Of a stretch of DNA of 64,000 bases, positions 46,035 to 55,062 are shown piece after piece (the first letter of the stretch is position 1; each line of letters starts with the position of its first letter). The notes beneath the pieces were generated by a model. That model had not been told where the DNA came from, made no database searches, and worked only from the letters and a program-made list of their open reading frames with translations. Source of the stretch: CAYJKB01 sp964370625 (GTDB lineage Bacteria; Bacillota; Clostridia; Oscillospirales; Butyricicoccaceae); the NCBI GenBank assembly GCA_964370625.1, contig CAYJKB010000005.1, forward strand, positions 12,705 to 76,704, read 5' to 3'. The position numbers and the translations under genes are program-made.

Positions 46035-47996
46035 ATGCAGATAAAACTTGCAAAGAGTGCTGGATTTTGTTTCGGAGTAAAACGAGCTGTAGACATTGCG
46101 ATTAAAGAAAGTACAGAGCGGGAAAAGCTATATTCACTAGGTTCAATCATCCATAATCAAGCTGTAATTGATAAACTTTCAAAAAATGGCTTAATAACTG
46201 TTGACAGCGTGGACGAAATAGAGGATAATAGTTGTGTGATAATTCGTGCACATGGAGTAGCACAGAGCATTTATCAGCAGCTTGATGATAAATGCTGTAC
46301 AGTGATAGATGCTACATGTCCCTTTGTATCAAAAATCCATAATATTGTTAAAAGACAAAATCAAGATGGCGATGATATAATCATTTTAGGCAAGGCAGAC
46401 CACCCAGAGGTGCTTGGTATTTCGGGTTGGTGTCATGATGCAAAGATATTACAAGATGAAAAAAATGTATTAAATTTTGTGCAAAATGACGAAAATGATA
46501 GCCGAAAAAAAGTAACGATTGTAGGGCAGACTACGCTCAATCGTGAAAATTGGAATTTTTCTGTGAATATTCTGAAAAAACTGTATACAAACGCTAAAAT
46601 TTTTGATACAATATGTAGTGCAACAGATGAAAGGCAAGAAGAAGCAAGGCAGCTTGCTTTTGAATGTGATTTCGTTGTTGTAATAGGAGACAAGCATAGT
46701 TCTAATACGCAGAAGCTATTTGAAATTTGCAGCGAAATTTGCAAAAGCACAGTTTGTGTGCAAAATGCAAATGAACTTTCGGATATAATTAAAGAATATA
46801 AAGATATTCAAAAATTTTCAATGATTGGAATTACTGCGGGAGCATCAACTCCTGCTTGTATAATTAAGGAGGTAATTAGTGTTATGAGTGAGACAACAAT
46901 GTTCGAGATGAACGGAAATTTTGAGGAACTACTGGAGCAAAGCTTAAAAACTTTAAATAATGGAGATAAGGTTACTGGTGTTATTACCCAAATCGGTCAA
47001 ACTGAAATTCAAGTTGACCTAGGCGTAAAACAATCAGGATTTATTTCTACTGATGAGTTTAGTGATGACCCTACTTACAAAGTAGAGGACAATTACAAAG
47101 TTGGCGATGAAATTGAAGCTATCGTTGTTAGAGTAAATGATGCTGATGGTTTTATCACACTATCTAAAAAACGTATTGACGCTGCACGTGGCTGGGAAAC
47201 AGTTGAAGCTGCTAAAGAAAACAAAACAGTGCTTGAAGGTGTTGTTGTTGAAGAAAACAAAGGTGGCGTTGTTGCTGTAACAGCTGGCGTTCGTGTATTT
47301 ATTCCAGCTAGCCAAACTGGACTTGCTAAAGATGTGCCAATGTCTGAAATCATGAAAAAGAAAGTTTCTTTCTATGTAACTGAAATCAATAGACAAAGAC
47401 GTCGTGTTGTAGGTTCTGTTCGTGCTGTATTAAACGAAGAAAGAAAAGCTCAAGCTGATAAAGTTTGGGAAGGTATTGAAGTAGGTGCATCTTACAAAGG
47501 TACAGTTAAATCTCTAACTTCATACGGTGCTTTCGTTGACATCGGTGGTGTTGACGGAATGGTTCATATTTCTGAACTTTCATGGGCAAGAGTTAAACAT
47601 CCATCAGAAGTAATCGCTGTTGGTGATGAAGTTGAAGTTTATGTTCTTTCAGCTGATAAAGAAACTCGCAAAATTTCTTTAGGACATAAAAAAGCTAGCG
47701 AAAATCCTTGGACAATGTTTACTACAAACAATCAAATCGATGATGTAGTTACAGTTAAAATCTTAAAATTCATGCCTTTCGGTGCTTTTGCTGAAATCAT
47801 CCCTGGTGTTGATGGTTTAATCCACATTTCACAAATCGCTGACAGAAGAATTGCTAAACCAGAAGAAGCTTTAGAAATCGGTCAAACTGTTGATGTACTT
47901 ATCACTGATATTGACATGGATAAAAAGAAAGTTTCTCTAAGCATTCGTGCACTTCTTGATGGAGACACAGGCGCTGAAGAAGCTGATGCTGAATAA
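46035..47996 (+). CDS. ispH-rpsA: IspH / 30S ribosomal protein S1 fusion
   Basis: Fusion protein of 653 residues. Residues 1-~280 are IspH (HMB-PP reductase, last step of the MEP pathway) with the three cluster Cys in AGFCFGVKRAV, DATCPFVSK and ICSATDERQ. Residues ~284-640 hold four S1 RNA-binding domains (for example GTVKSLTSYGAFVDIGGVDG). This fusion is known in clostridia. A strong ribosome binding site, AAGGAGGT at 46866-46873, lies at the junction, 10 bases before in-frame ATG 46884, so free S1 of 370 residues may also be made. The S1 part uses codons of highly expressed genes more than the IspH part. Confidence 0.95.
   Translation: MQIKLAKSAGFCFGVKRAVDIAIKESTEREKLYSLGSIIHNQAVIDKLSKNGLITVDSVDEIEDNSCVIIRAHGVAQSIYQQLDDKCCTVIDATCPFVSKIHNIVKRQNQDGDDIIILGKADHPEVLGISGWCHDAKILQDEKNVLNFVQNDENDSRKKVTIVGQTTLNRENWNFSVNILKKLYTNAKIFDTICSATDERQEEARQLAFECDFVVVIGDKHSSNTQKLFEICSEICKSTVCVQNANELSDIIKEYKDIQKFSMIGITAGASTPACIIKEVISVMSETTMFEMNGNFEELLEQSLKTLNNGDKVTGVITQIGQTEIQVDLGVKQSGFISTDEFSDDPTYKVEDNYKVGDEIEAIVVRVNDADGFITLSKKRIDAARGWETVEAAKENKTVLEGVVVEENKGGVVAVTAGVRVFIPASQTGLAKDVPMSEIMKKKVSFYVTEINRQRRRVVGSVRAVLNEERKAQADKVWEGIEVGASYKGTVKSLTSYGAFVDIGGVDGMVHISELSWARVKHPSEVIAVGDEVEVYVLSADKETRKISLGHKKASENPWTMFTTNNQIDDVVTVKILKFMPFGAFAEIIPGVDGLIHISQIADRRIAKPEEALEIGQTVDVLITDIDMDKKKVSLSIRALLDGDTGAEEADAE
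46866..46886 (+). promoter_or_regulatory. internal ribosome binding site and start at the IspH/S1 junction
   Basis: AAGGAGGT is a full complement of the anti-Shine-Dalgarno and is placed 10 bases before ATG 46884, which is in frame at codon 284 and starts MSETTMFEMNGN, a typical clostridial S1 N-terminus. Confidence 0.7.
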
Positions 47997-48020
47997 TTAA
48001 TTAAATTATATAATTAAAGT

Positions 48021-48050
48021 ATAGGACGGATTTTTCCGTCCTATATTTTT
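48021..48050 (+). terminator. intrinsic terminator after ispH-rpsA
   Basis: ATAGGACGGA and TCCGTCCTAT with a 4-base loop, then ATTTTT. Confidence 0.85.
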
Positions 48051-48067
48051 AAATTTTGGAGAAAAAT

Positions 48068-49138
48068 ATGGAGTTTTTAAAAGAAAAAAGTGATTTATGG
48101 CAATATTTAAAACAAGATACACGCCCAATCATGATATATGGAATGGGTGATGGTGCTGAAAAAATCATGCGAGTTTTAGAAAGCATTGGTCGCAGTGTAT
48201 CAGAAGTTTTTGCCAGTGATGAATTTGTACGAGGTCATAGTTTTAAAGGATTTAAAGTGCAGAAATTCTCTGAAATACTTGAAAAATATAATGATTTTGT
48301 TATTTTAGTAGCATTTGCAAGTCAAGGTGCACCTGTTATTGATGCAATTTGTAAACTAGATGAAAAATATGAATTATATGCACCTGATGTGCCAGTTTAC
48401 GGCACAAATTTATTTGATATGGAATTTTTGAATCGAAATATTGATGCAATAAATAAGGTATATGAATTGATGGAAGATGATAAATCAAAACTTGTTTTTG
48501 CAAACAACATCAATTTTAAATTAAGTGGAAAAATTAAATATTTAATGGAAATTCACAGTGATAAAGATGAAGTTTATAATGAAATTTTAAAAGTTAATCA
48601 TGATGAAAAATATGTTGATTTGGGAGCATACAACGGAGATACAATTCGTGAATTGCTTTCATACACACAAAATAATTATTCTGAAATTACAGCCTTCGAG
48701 CCAGATAAAAGAAATTTTAGAAAGTTATCAACATATGCAGAACAAGAAGAATTACGAAATATAAATTGTCATAATATTGGAGCTTGGTCACATGAAGAAA
48801 TACTTATCTTTGATAATAAAGGTGGGAGAAATTCTGTTTTAAGTCAAACAAAAGGTAAAGAAATTCCTGTTAATAGTGTTGATAATATATTAAATGGTGA
48901 ACCTGCGACATATATTAAATATGATGTTGAAGGGTCGGAATATGAAGCGATTTTAGGAGCGGAAAAAACGATAAAAATGCATTTTCCGAAACTTAATGTG
49001 GCACTATATCATAGAAGTGAAGATATTTTTAAACTGCCATTAATGTTACATGAAATTAACCCTAATTACAAAATGTACTTACGACAACACCCATATATCC
49101 CAGCATGGGACACAAATTTATATTGTGTAGTGGAGTAG
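48068..49138 (+). CDS. FkbM family methyltransferase
   Basis: Protein of 356 residues. The N-terminal ~130 resemble a Rossmann-like partner domain (IMIYGMGDGAEKIMRVLESIG). The C-terminal domain is FkbM: SAM-binding VDLGAYNGDTIREL, ITAFEPDKRNFRKL, and YIKYDVEGSEYEAILGAEKTI. FkbM enzymes O-methylate sugars of polysaccharides or natural products. ATG at 48068 is chosen over TTG 48056 because GGAGA precedes it. It is a single gene between terminators. The substrate is unknown; a cell-surface glycan is plausible, given the GT2 gene at 4.4 kb. Confidence 0.82.
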   Translation: MEFLKEKSDLWQYLKQDTRPIMIYGMGDGAEKIMRVLESIGRSVSEVFASDEFVRGHSFKGFKVQKFSEILEKYNDFVILVAFASQGAPVIDAICKLDEKYELYAPDVPVYGTNLFDMEFLNRNIDAINKVYELMEDDKSKLVFANNINFKLSGKIKYLMEIHSDKDEVYNEILKVNHDEKYVDLGAYNGDTIRELLSYTQNNYSEITAFEPDKRNFRKLSTYAEQEELRNINCHNIGAWSHEEILIFDNKGGRNSVLSQTKGKEIPVNSVDNILNGEPATYIKYDVEGSEYEAILGAEKTIKMHFPKLNVALYHRSEDIFKLPLMLHEINPNYKMYLRQHPYIPAWDTNLYCVVE

Positions 49139-49178
49139 AAAATAGAATTTTAAAATATAAACTATATTGAATTTTTTG

Positions 49179-49214
49179 CAAAAAAGGTGTGACCGACAGG
49201 TCACACCTTTTATT
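49179..49214. terminator. bidirectional intrinsic terminator
   Basis: AAAAAAGGTGTGACC and GGTCACACCTTTT around GACA serve the FkbM gene and the convergent gdhA. Confidence 0.85.
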
Positions 49215-49229
49215 TTATAGAAATATAAA

Positions 49230-50576
49230 TTAATAAGCAATTCCTTGAGCAAGCATTGCATCAGAAACTTTCATAAATCCAGCAATATTAGCACCCACAA
49301 CAAGGTTGCCTTCACAGCCAAATTCTTTAGAAGCATTATAAGAATTGTGATAAATATTAATCATAATTTGACGAAGTTTAGAATCAACTTCTTCAAAAGT
49401 CCAAGAAAGACGCATTGAGTTTTGAGACATTTCTATTGCAGAAGTAGCAACACCACCAGCGTTAGCAGCTTTAGCAGGTCCGAATAGAACGCCTTTTTCA
49501 ATAAATAGTTCTACAGCTTCAGGTTGACAAGGCATATTAGCACCTTCAGCAACTGCGATACAACCATTAGCGATAAGAGTTTTTGCATCTTCAAGATTTA
49601 ATTCATTTTGAGTTGCACAAGGAAGGGCAATGTCACATTTAATGTTCCAAATTCCTTTTCCTTCAGTATATACAGCGCCTGGAACCCTAGAAGCATAATC
49701 AGAAAGTCTTCCTCTTTCAACTTCTTTAATCTGTTTAACAACGTCAAGATTAATTCCATTAGCATCATAAATGTAACCAGCTGAATCTGATAAAGCTACA
49801 ACTTTAGCACCTAATTGAGTAGCTTTTTCAGTTGCATAAATAGCAACATTACCAGAACCAGAAACTACAACAGTTTTTCCTTTAAAAGAATTGTTATTTG
49901 CATTTAACATTTCTTCAGTGAAGTAACAAGCACCATAACCAGTAGCCTCTGTACGAGCAAGAGAACCACCATAAGAAAGACCTTTACCAGTTAGAACACC
50001 AGTAAATTCATTTCTAAGACGTTTATATTGTCCATATAAATAACCAATTTCACGTCCTCCAACACCTATGTCACCAGCAGGTACATCAGTATCAGCGCCA
50101 ATATGCTTTGAAAGTTCTGTCATAAAGCTTTGACAAAAACGCATAACTTCACGATCAGATTTGCCTTTAGGGTCAAAATCAGAACCACCTTTACCACCAC
50201 CGATTGGTAAACCAGTAAGTGAGTTTTTGAAAATTTGTTCAAAACCTAAAAACTTAACTACAGATTCACAAACTGAAGGATGGAAACGTAGGCCACCTTT
50301 GTATGGGCCCAGTGCAGAGTTGAATTGAATTCTAAATCCACGGTTAACTTGAACCTTGCCAGCGTCATCAATCCATGACACACGGAATGAAACTGCACGT
50401 TCTGGCTCAACGATTCTGTCAATAATTCCAGATTCTACGATATCAGGACGTTTTTCAACCACTGGCTCTAATGATTCTAAAACCTCTTTTACAGCTTGCA
50501 TAAATTCAGGCTGTGCTGGGTTACGTTTACACACTGTATCGTAAACCCCTTGTAAATAATTACTTTTGAAAGACAT
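49230..50576 (-). CDS. gdhA: NADP-type glutamate dehydrogenase
   Basis: Hexameric glutamate dehydrogenase of 448 residues, which aminates 2-oxoglutarate with ammonia. The substrate site is GGLRFHPSV and the catalytic-Lys motif is GLPIGGGKGGSDFDPKGKS. The Rossmann motif is VVVSGSGNVAIYATEKA; the Ser following the dinucleotide strand (ALSDSAG) favours NADP. AGGAGGA precedes the ATG. It is divergent from glnN across 229 bp, so the two ammonia-assimilation enzymes are set side by side and might share control. I found no clear minus-strand promoter. Confidence 0.97.
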   Translation of the reverse strand: MSFKSNYLQGVYDTVCKRNPAQPEFMQAVKEVLESLEPVVEKRPDIVESGIIDRIVEPERAVSFRVSWIDDAGKVQVNRGFRIQFNSALGPYKGGLRFHPSVCESVVKFLGFEQIFKNSLTGLPIGGGKGGSDFDPKGKSDREVMRFCQSFMTELSKHIGADTDVPAGDIGVGGREIGYLYGQYKRLRNEFTGVLTGKGLSYGGSLARTEATGYGACYFTEEMLNANNNSFKGKTVVVSGSGNVAIYATEKATQLGAKVVALSDSAGYIYDANGINLDVVKQIKEVERGRLSDYASRVPGAVYTEGKGIWNIKCDIALPCATQNELNLEDAKTLIANGCIAVAEGANMPCQPEAVELFIEKGVLFGPAKAANAGGVATSAIEMSQNSMRLSWTFEEVDSKLRQIMINIYHNSYNASKEFGCEGNLVVGANIAGFMKVSDAMLAQGIAY

Positions 50577-50743
50577 AATTCTTCCTCCTACTTTTTAAAA
50601 ATACTAAATTCCGAATTGAATTTAGCTCTCCCCACGATAATATTAGCATAATCAAATTCAGAAATCTATAGCTAATTATATTTTTTTGTGTAATATGTTA
50701 ATTTTTCTATAACTTTTTAAAAATTATATTATAAAATAAATGA

Positions 50744-50772
50744 TTGAAAAAAAGGGCTTAATAGTATATAAT
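50744..50772 (+). promoter_or_regulatory. SigA-type promoter for glnN
   Basis: TTGAAA and TATAAT with a 17-base spacer, 33 bases before the ATG. The divergent region 50577-50743 has no riboswitch or GlnR box (TGTNA-N7-TNACA) that I could recognise. Confidence 0.7.
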
Positions 50773-50805
50773 ATAAATTAATTTAAAAATTGTGGAGGCT
50801 TAAAT

Positions 50806-52899
50806 ATGACAATAAACTCTGTTACAGATTTTTTTGGTGAAAGTGTCTTTAATGAAACAGTAATGCGAGACAAACTGCCAAAAGAAACATATAAATCACT
50901 TTTACGTACAATTCAGCAAGGTGAACCACTAACTTTAGAAGTAGCGCAAGTTGTAGCTAATGCTATGAAAGATTGGGCGATTGAAAAAGGTGCAACCCAC
51001 TATACACACTGGTTCCAACCAATGACAGGGATAACTGCTGAAAAACATGATGCATTTATTTCACCTACAAGTGATGGTAAAATCATTATGGAATTTTCAG
51101 GAAAAGAACTAATCAAAGGTGAACCTGATGCATCATCGTTCCCTTCTGGAGGTCTACGTTCTACTTTTGAAGCACGTGGATATACAGCATGGGATGCAAC
51201 TTCTTATGCATTCGTAAAAGATGGTTCTCTTTGTATTCCAACAGCGTTTTATTCATATTCTGGCGAAGCATTAGACCAAAAAACTCCACTTTTACGCTCA
51301 CACGAAGTTTTGAATGAACAAGCAATGAAAGTTCTTAAATTGTTTGGAAACCCAGCTACACGCCTAATTGGAACAGTTGGCGCAGAGCAAGAATACTTTT
51401 TAATTGATAAAAAAACTTATGATAAACGTAAAGACTTAATTTTCTCAGGCCGTACTTTATTTGGGGCTATGCCTGTTAAGGGTCAAGAAATGGAAGATCA
51501 TTACTTTGGAAACCTAACGGACAGAGTTTCAGCATATATGAAAGAGCTTGATGTTGAACTTTGGAAACTTGGTGTTAATGCAAAAACAAAGCATAACGAA
51601 GTAGCGCCAGCTCAACATGAGCTAGCTCCAGTTTACACTACGATTAACCAAGCAGCAGACCATAACCAACTTATCATGGAAATGATGAAAAAACTTGCAC
51701 TTCGTCATGATTTAGTGTGTCTACTTCATGAAAAACCTTTTGCTGGTGTAAATGGTTCTGGAAAGCATAATAACTGGTCAATCTCAACTGATTTAGGTGA
51801 AAACTTGCTTGCTCCTGGTGATGACCCAGCTAACAATGAGCAATTTTTAATCTTCCTTTGTGCTGTTATTCGTGCAGTTGATAAATATGCTGAAGCACTT
51901 CGTGTATCTGTTGCAAACGCAGGGAATGACCATAGACTAGGTGCAAACGAAGCACCTCCAGCTATTATCTCTATTTTCTTGGGAGATATGCTTGCTAATA
52001 TTTTAGATTCAATACAAACAGGAAAACTATCTTATGATACAACTGAAGAAATGCTTAAAACTTCTGTATCAAGTTTGCCTGATTTATTCAAAGACAGTAC
52101 AGATAGAAACCGTACTTCTCCATTTGCGTTTACAGGAAACAAATTTGAATTCCGTATGGTGGGGTCAACTCAATCTATATCATCTTGTAATGTATTAATA
52201 AATACAGCTGTGGCTGATGCTCTTGAAGAATTTGCTGAAAGACTTGAAAAAGCTGAAGATTTCAAATCTGAAGTATATGCAATTATACGTGACGTAGTTA
52301 TCGAAAATGGACGAGTTATCTTCAATGGTAACAACTATTCAGATGATTGGGTTCACGAAGCTGAACGTCGTGGGCTTCCAAATCTTCGTTCAACTGTTGA
52401 TGCACTTCCAAAATATCTACTTGAAAAAAATATTGAACTTTTCTCAAAACATAATATTTTTACACGTGATGAAATGCACGCTAGATATGAAATTATGGTT
52501 GAAAACTATAATAAAACTATTAATATCGAAGCACTTTGTATGTTAAGTATGGCAAAACGAGAAATTCTTCCTGCTTGTATTGCATATTCAAAAACTATAT
52601 ATGATACATTAAACAGTAAAAAAGATGCACTGCCTCATGCATATCATGTTCGTGATGAAGAATATGCAGCATCCATTGCAGATTTGATTACAAACTTAAT
52701 GGATAAAATCGATTTACTTGATGAATCAGTTCAAAAAGTTGACAGAATTCATGATGAAGAGGCTAAATCTCGTTCTTATGCAACAGAAGTTGTTCCTTGC
52801 ATGGAAAAGCTACGTTATGTTTCAGATAACCTTGAAGAAACTGTTGGCAAAGATTTCTGGCCTTTCCCAACTTATAACGACCTATTATTTAATATCTAA
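50806..52899 (+). CDS. glnN: glutamine synthetase type III
   Basis: Large dodecameric glutamine synthetase of 697 residues, GSIII class, making glutamine from glutamate, ammonia and ATP. The N-terminal GSIII segment is FPSGGLRSTFEARGYTAWD; active-site signatures are GAEQEYFLID and NAKTKHNEVAPAQHELAP, with nucleotide-site GVNGSGKHNNWSIST. Length fits GSIII (about 700) and not GSI (about 450). GGAGG precedes the ATG. It is divergent to gdhA; a terminator follows. Type III is common in Clostridia and Bacteroidetes. Confidence 0.97.
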   Translation: MTINSVTDFFGESVFNETVMRDKLPKETYKSLLRTIQQGEPLTLEVAQVVANAMKDWAIEKGATHYTHWFQPMTGITAEKHDAFISPTSDGKIIMEFSGKELIKGEPDASSFPSGGLRSTFEARGYTAWDATSYAFVKDGSLCIPTAFYSYSGEALDQKTPLLRSHEVLNEQAMKVLKLFGNPATRLIGTVGAEQEYFLIDKKTYDKRKDLIFSGRTLFGAMPVKGQEMEDHYFGNLTDRVSAYMKELDVELWKLGVNAKTKHNEVAPAQHELAPVYTTINQAADHNQLIMEMMKKLALRHDLVCLLHEKPFAGVNGSGKHNNWSISTDLGENLLAPGDDPANNEQFLIFLCAVIRAVDKYAEALRVSVANAGNDHRLGANEAPPAIISIFLGDMLANILDSIQTGKLSYDTTEEMLKTSVSSLPDLFKDSTDRNRTSPFAFTGNKFEFRMVGSTQSISSCNVLINTAVADALEEFAERLEKAEDFKSEVYAIIRDVVIENGRVIFNGNNYSDDWVHEAERRGLPNLRSTVDALPKYLLEKNIELFSKHNIFTRDEMHARYEIMVENYNKTINIEALCMLSMAKREILPACIAYSKTIYDTLNSKKDALPHAYHVRDEEYAASIADLITNLMDKIDLLDESVQKVDRIHDEEAKSRSYATEVVPCMEKLRYVSDNLEETVGKDFWPFPTYNDLLFNI

Positions 52900-52908
52900 T
52901 TTTACACC

Positions 52909-52938
52909 AAAGCGTGGCCGAAAGGTCACGCTTTTTTT
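52909..52938 (+). terminator. intrinsic terminator after glnN
   Basis: AAAGCGTGGCC, loop GAAA, GGTCACGCTTTTTTT: strong stem and T7. Confidence 0.88.
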
Positions 52939-52977
52939 ACGCCTAAAATATAAAACATAGGATTTAATAATTAATAT

Positions 52978-53007
52978 GGCATATTTCAGGACAACTTCTC
53001 ATACGAT
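52978..53007 (+). promoter_or_regulatory. SigE-type (mother-cell) promoter for the spoIIIA operon
   Basis: GGCATATT, 14 bases, then CATACGAT closely match the SigE consensus (-35 GKCATATT, -10 CATACAMT). The predicted transcript start near 53013-53015 leaves only about 10 bases before the spoIIIAA ATG, overlapping its ribosome binding site. Confidence 0.75.
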
Positions 53008-53024
53008 TTACAAGGGTGATTAAA

Positions 53025-53918
53025 ATGAAAGAAAAATTAAGATTTAATAGCATACTGAAAATTCTGCCAACAGACATACGTGAACAAATTTTGCAAGTTT
53101 TAGATTATGAAAATGTTATACAAGAAATCAGGATAAGAGTTAATAATCCATGTGTGATTATAGTTCAAAATAAAAGCATAAAGTTAAATAGCAATAAAAT
53201 TACTTTAATGGATATTCAAACTATATTAGATAATGCAACAAATTATTCATTGCATACCTATATGGATAGCCTTAAAAATGGATTTATTACCATAGAAGGC
53301 GGTCATAGAATAGGGGTATGTGGCACACTTTTAGTGTCAGATGATAATGTACACATATTTAAAAATTTTTCCTCAATTAATATCCGAATTGCACATCAAA
53401 TAATTGGTTGTGCTGATGAACTTTTGCCAAAAATAAGCTCAAATAAGAATTTATTATTAATTTCACCTCCGGCTTTTGGCAAAACCACGCTTATGCGTGA
53501 TTTAATTCGAAGTTTATCAAAAGAAGATAAAAAGATAAGCGTCGCAGATGAAAGGGGTGAAATTTGTGGAATTTATAATGGAATGCCAATGTTTGATTTA
53601 GGTGAAAATACAGATGTTTTAGATAGTTGCCCTAAGGATATTGGGGCTATGATGTTAATTCGTACTATGTCTCCAGATATATTAGTGATGGATGAAATAA
53701 CTTCAGATAATGATATAAATTCTGCGATTTATGCAAGTAATTGTGGTGTATCCGTCTTTGCAACAGCTCATGCATATGATGCAAGAGATTTTTATAAACG
53801 TCAATTATATCGAAAACTATATGAGAATAATTTATTTGAACAAGCAGTTTTTATAAATATGTTAGATAATAAAAGAGTATATAATTTAATAAAATTAAGG
53901 AGTGACGAAAATGTTTAA
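53025..53918 (+). CDS. spoIIIAA: stage III sporulation protein AA (ATPase)
   Basis: Secretion-type ATPase of 297 residues in the mother-cell half of the SpoIIIA-SpoIIQ channel that joins mother cell and forespore. Walker A is SPPAFGKTTLMRD, and the Walker B/Asp-box region is DILVMDEI. It resembles type II/IV secretion ATPases. ATG 53025 is chosen over GTG 53016 since AAGGG lies 8 bases before it. First gene of eight in the operon; it overlaps spoIIIAB by 8 bp. Confidence 0.96.
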   Translation: MKEKLRFNSILKILPTDIREQILQVLDYENVIQEIRIRVNNPCVIIVQNKSIKLNSNKITLMDIQTILDNATNYSLHTYMDSLKNGFITIEGGHRIGVCGTLLVSDDNVHIFKNFSSINIRIAHQIIGCADELLPKISSNKNLLLISPPAFGKTTLMRDLIRSLSKEDKKISVADERGEICGIYNGMPMFDLGENTDVLDSCPKDIGAMMLIRTMSPDILVMDEITSDNDINSAIYASNCGVSVFATAHAYDARDFYKRQLYRKLYENNLFEQAVFINMLDNKRVYNLIKLRSDENV

Positions 53919-54429
53919 AATTGTAGGAGTGTTATTAATTTTAGGTTCGTTTACAGCAGTAGGAATTTCTGCAAAACAAGTGCTCGCTCAAAGAATTAAA
54001 ACCTTAAAGAGCTTTATTAATGCACTGGAAATTCTACATTCAGAAATTTGCCAAAGGCTAACGCCAATTCCACAAATTATAAATCAATTATGTGATAAAC
54101 GCATTGGTAAAAGTCATGAATTTTTTAAATTGTTAAACGATGCGATAATAGCAGATGATACACATAGCTTGAGTTATAAATGGAATAAAAGCATAAATGA
54201 TAGCTTTGAAATCTTAGGTTTAGATGAAAATGACAGCAGAATAATTGCAGATTTATCATCATTTCTAGGAAGATATGACGCACAAGAACAAAGTAGACAT
54301 ATTTTATATACCAAAAAGCTATTAATTTCAAATTTAAAGCTTGCACAAAATGAAATGGATACAAAAGGTGATGTATATCGCACTTGTGCTATAGCAGCTG
54401 GAATTATTTTAGTATTAGTGCTTGTATAG
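53911..54429 (+). CDS. spoIIIAB: stage III sporulation protein AB
   Basis: Membrane protein of 172 residues, similar to GspF-type secretion platform proteins. There are N-terminal (IVGVLLILGSFTAVGISA) and C-terminal (TCAIAAGIILVLVLV) helices, with a helical cytoplasmic region between (LEILHSEICQRLTPIPQI). ATG 53911 is chosen over GTG 53902; AAGGAG is 8 bases upstream. It works with SpoIIIAA in the channel complex. Confidence 0.95.
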   Translation: MFKIVGVLLILGSFTAVGISAKQVLAQRIKTLKSFINALEILHSEICQRLTPIPQIINQLCDKRIGKSHEFFKLLNDAIIADDTHSLSYKWNKSINDSFEILGLDENDSRIIADLSSFLGRYDAQEQSRHILYTKKLLISNLKLAQNEMDTKGDVYRTCAIAAGIILVLVLV

Positions 54430-54459
54430 CTATAAAAAAGGAATGAAAAGGGTGATGGA

Positions 54460-54654
54460 ATGGATGTAGATTTAATCTTTAAAATAGCAACAATAGGAAT
54501 TTTAGTAGCTGTACTTAATCAACTTTTAATTCGTTCAGGCAGAGAAGAACAAGCCATGATGACAACTTTAGCAGGACTTATTGTGGTTCTTATGATAATA
54601 ATTGAGGAAATCAATAATTTATTTAACTTAATAAAATCAGTATTTGGGTTTTAA
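54460..54654 (+). CDS. spoIIIAC: stage III sporulation protein AC
   Basis: Membrane protein of 64 residues with two helices (ATIGILVAVLNQLLIRSGREEQA is the family signature). Required for channel assembly. The ribosome binding site is weak (GGTGATGG). spoIIIAD starts 3 bases after its stop. Confidence 0.95.
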   Translation: MDVDLIFKIATIGILVAVLNQLLIRSGREEQAMMTTLAGLIVVLMIIIEEINNLFNLIKSVFGF

Positions 54655-54657
54655 CAT

Positions 54658-55050
54658 ATGGAAACATTAAATATATTATCAATACTTATGATAGCACCTA
54701 TAGGGGCTATGCTAGCGCTAATAATAAAAAAACAAACACCATCAGTATCATTGGCATTATCAATTAGTGTAGCGATTTTGATGCTTTTATATGGTATTAC
54801 AGCAATATCACATATGCTTAATATGTTAAATGATATAATTGATAAATTCGGTGTAGATTTCACAGTGTTCCAACCGATGATTAAGGTGACAGGGATTGGA
54901 ATTGTCGCAAGAATTGCAAGTGAAATTTGTAAAGATGCAGGAGAAAGTGGATTGTCAGCAAAAGTTGAATTATGTGCGACAGTAGCATCTGCGCTTGTGG
55001 CTTTGCCACTTTTTTCAACGGTATTAAACTTAATTACAGGTTTGTTATAA
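54658..55050 (+). CDS. spoIIIAD: stage III sporulation protein AD
   Basis: Membrane protein of 130 residues with four helices; family segments are IAPIGAMLALIIKKQTPS and VTGIGIVARIASEICKDAGESGLSAKVELC. It is homologous in part to SpoIIIAC and acts in the same complex. It begins 3 bases after spoIIIAC with no clear ribosome binding site, so it probably depends on coupled translation. Confidence 0.95.
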   Translation: METLNILSILMIAPIGAMLALIIKKQTPSVSLALSISVAILMLLYGITAISHMLNMLNDIIDKFGVDFTVFQPMIKVTGIGIVARIASEICKDAGESGLSAKVELCATVASALVALPLFSTVLNLITGLL

Positions 55051-55062
55051 AGGATGTTGAAT

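Noticed and set aside
50577..50805. Riboswitch or GlnR site between gdhA and glnN
   Set aside because: No glutamine-riboswitch motif or TGTNA-N7-TNACA site could be recognised.
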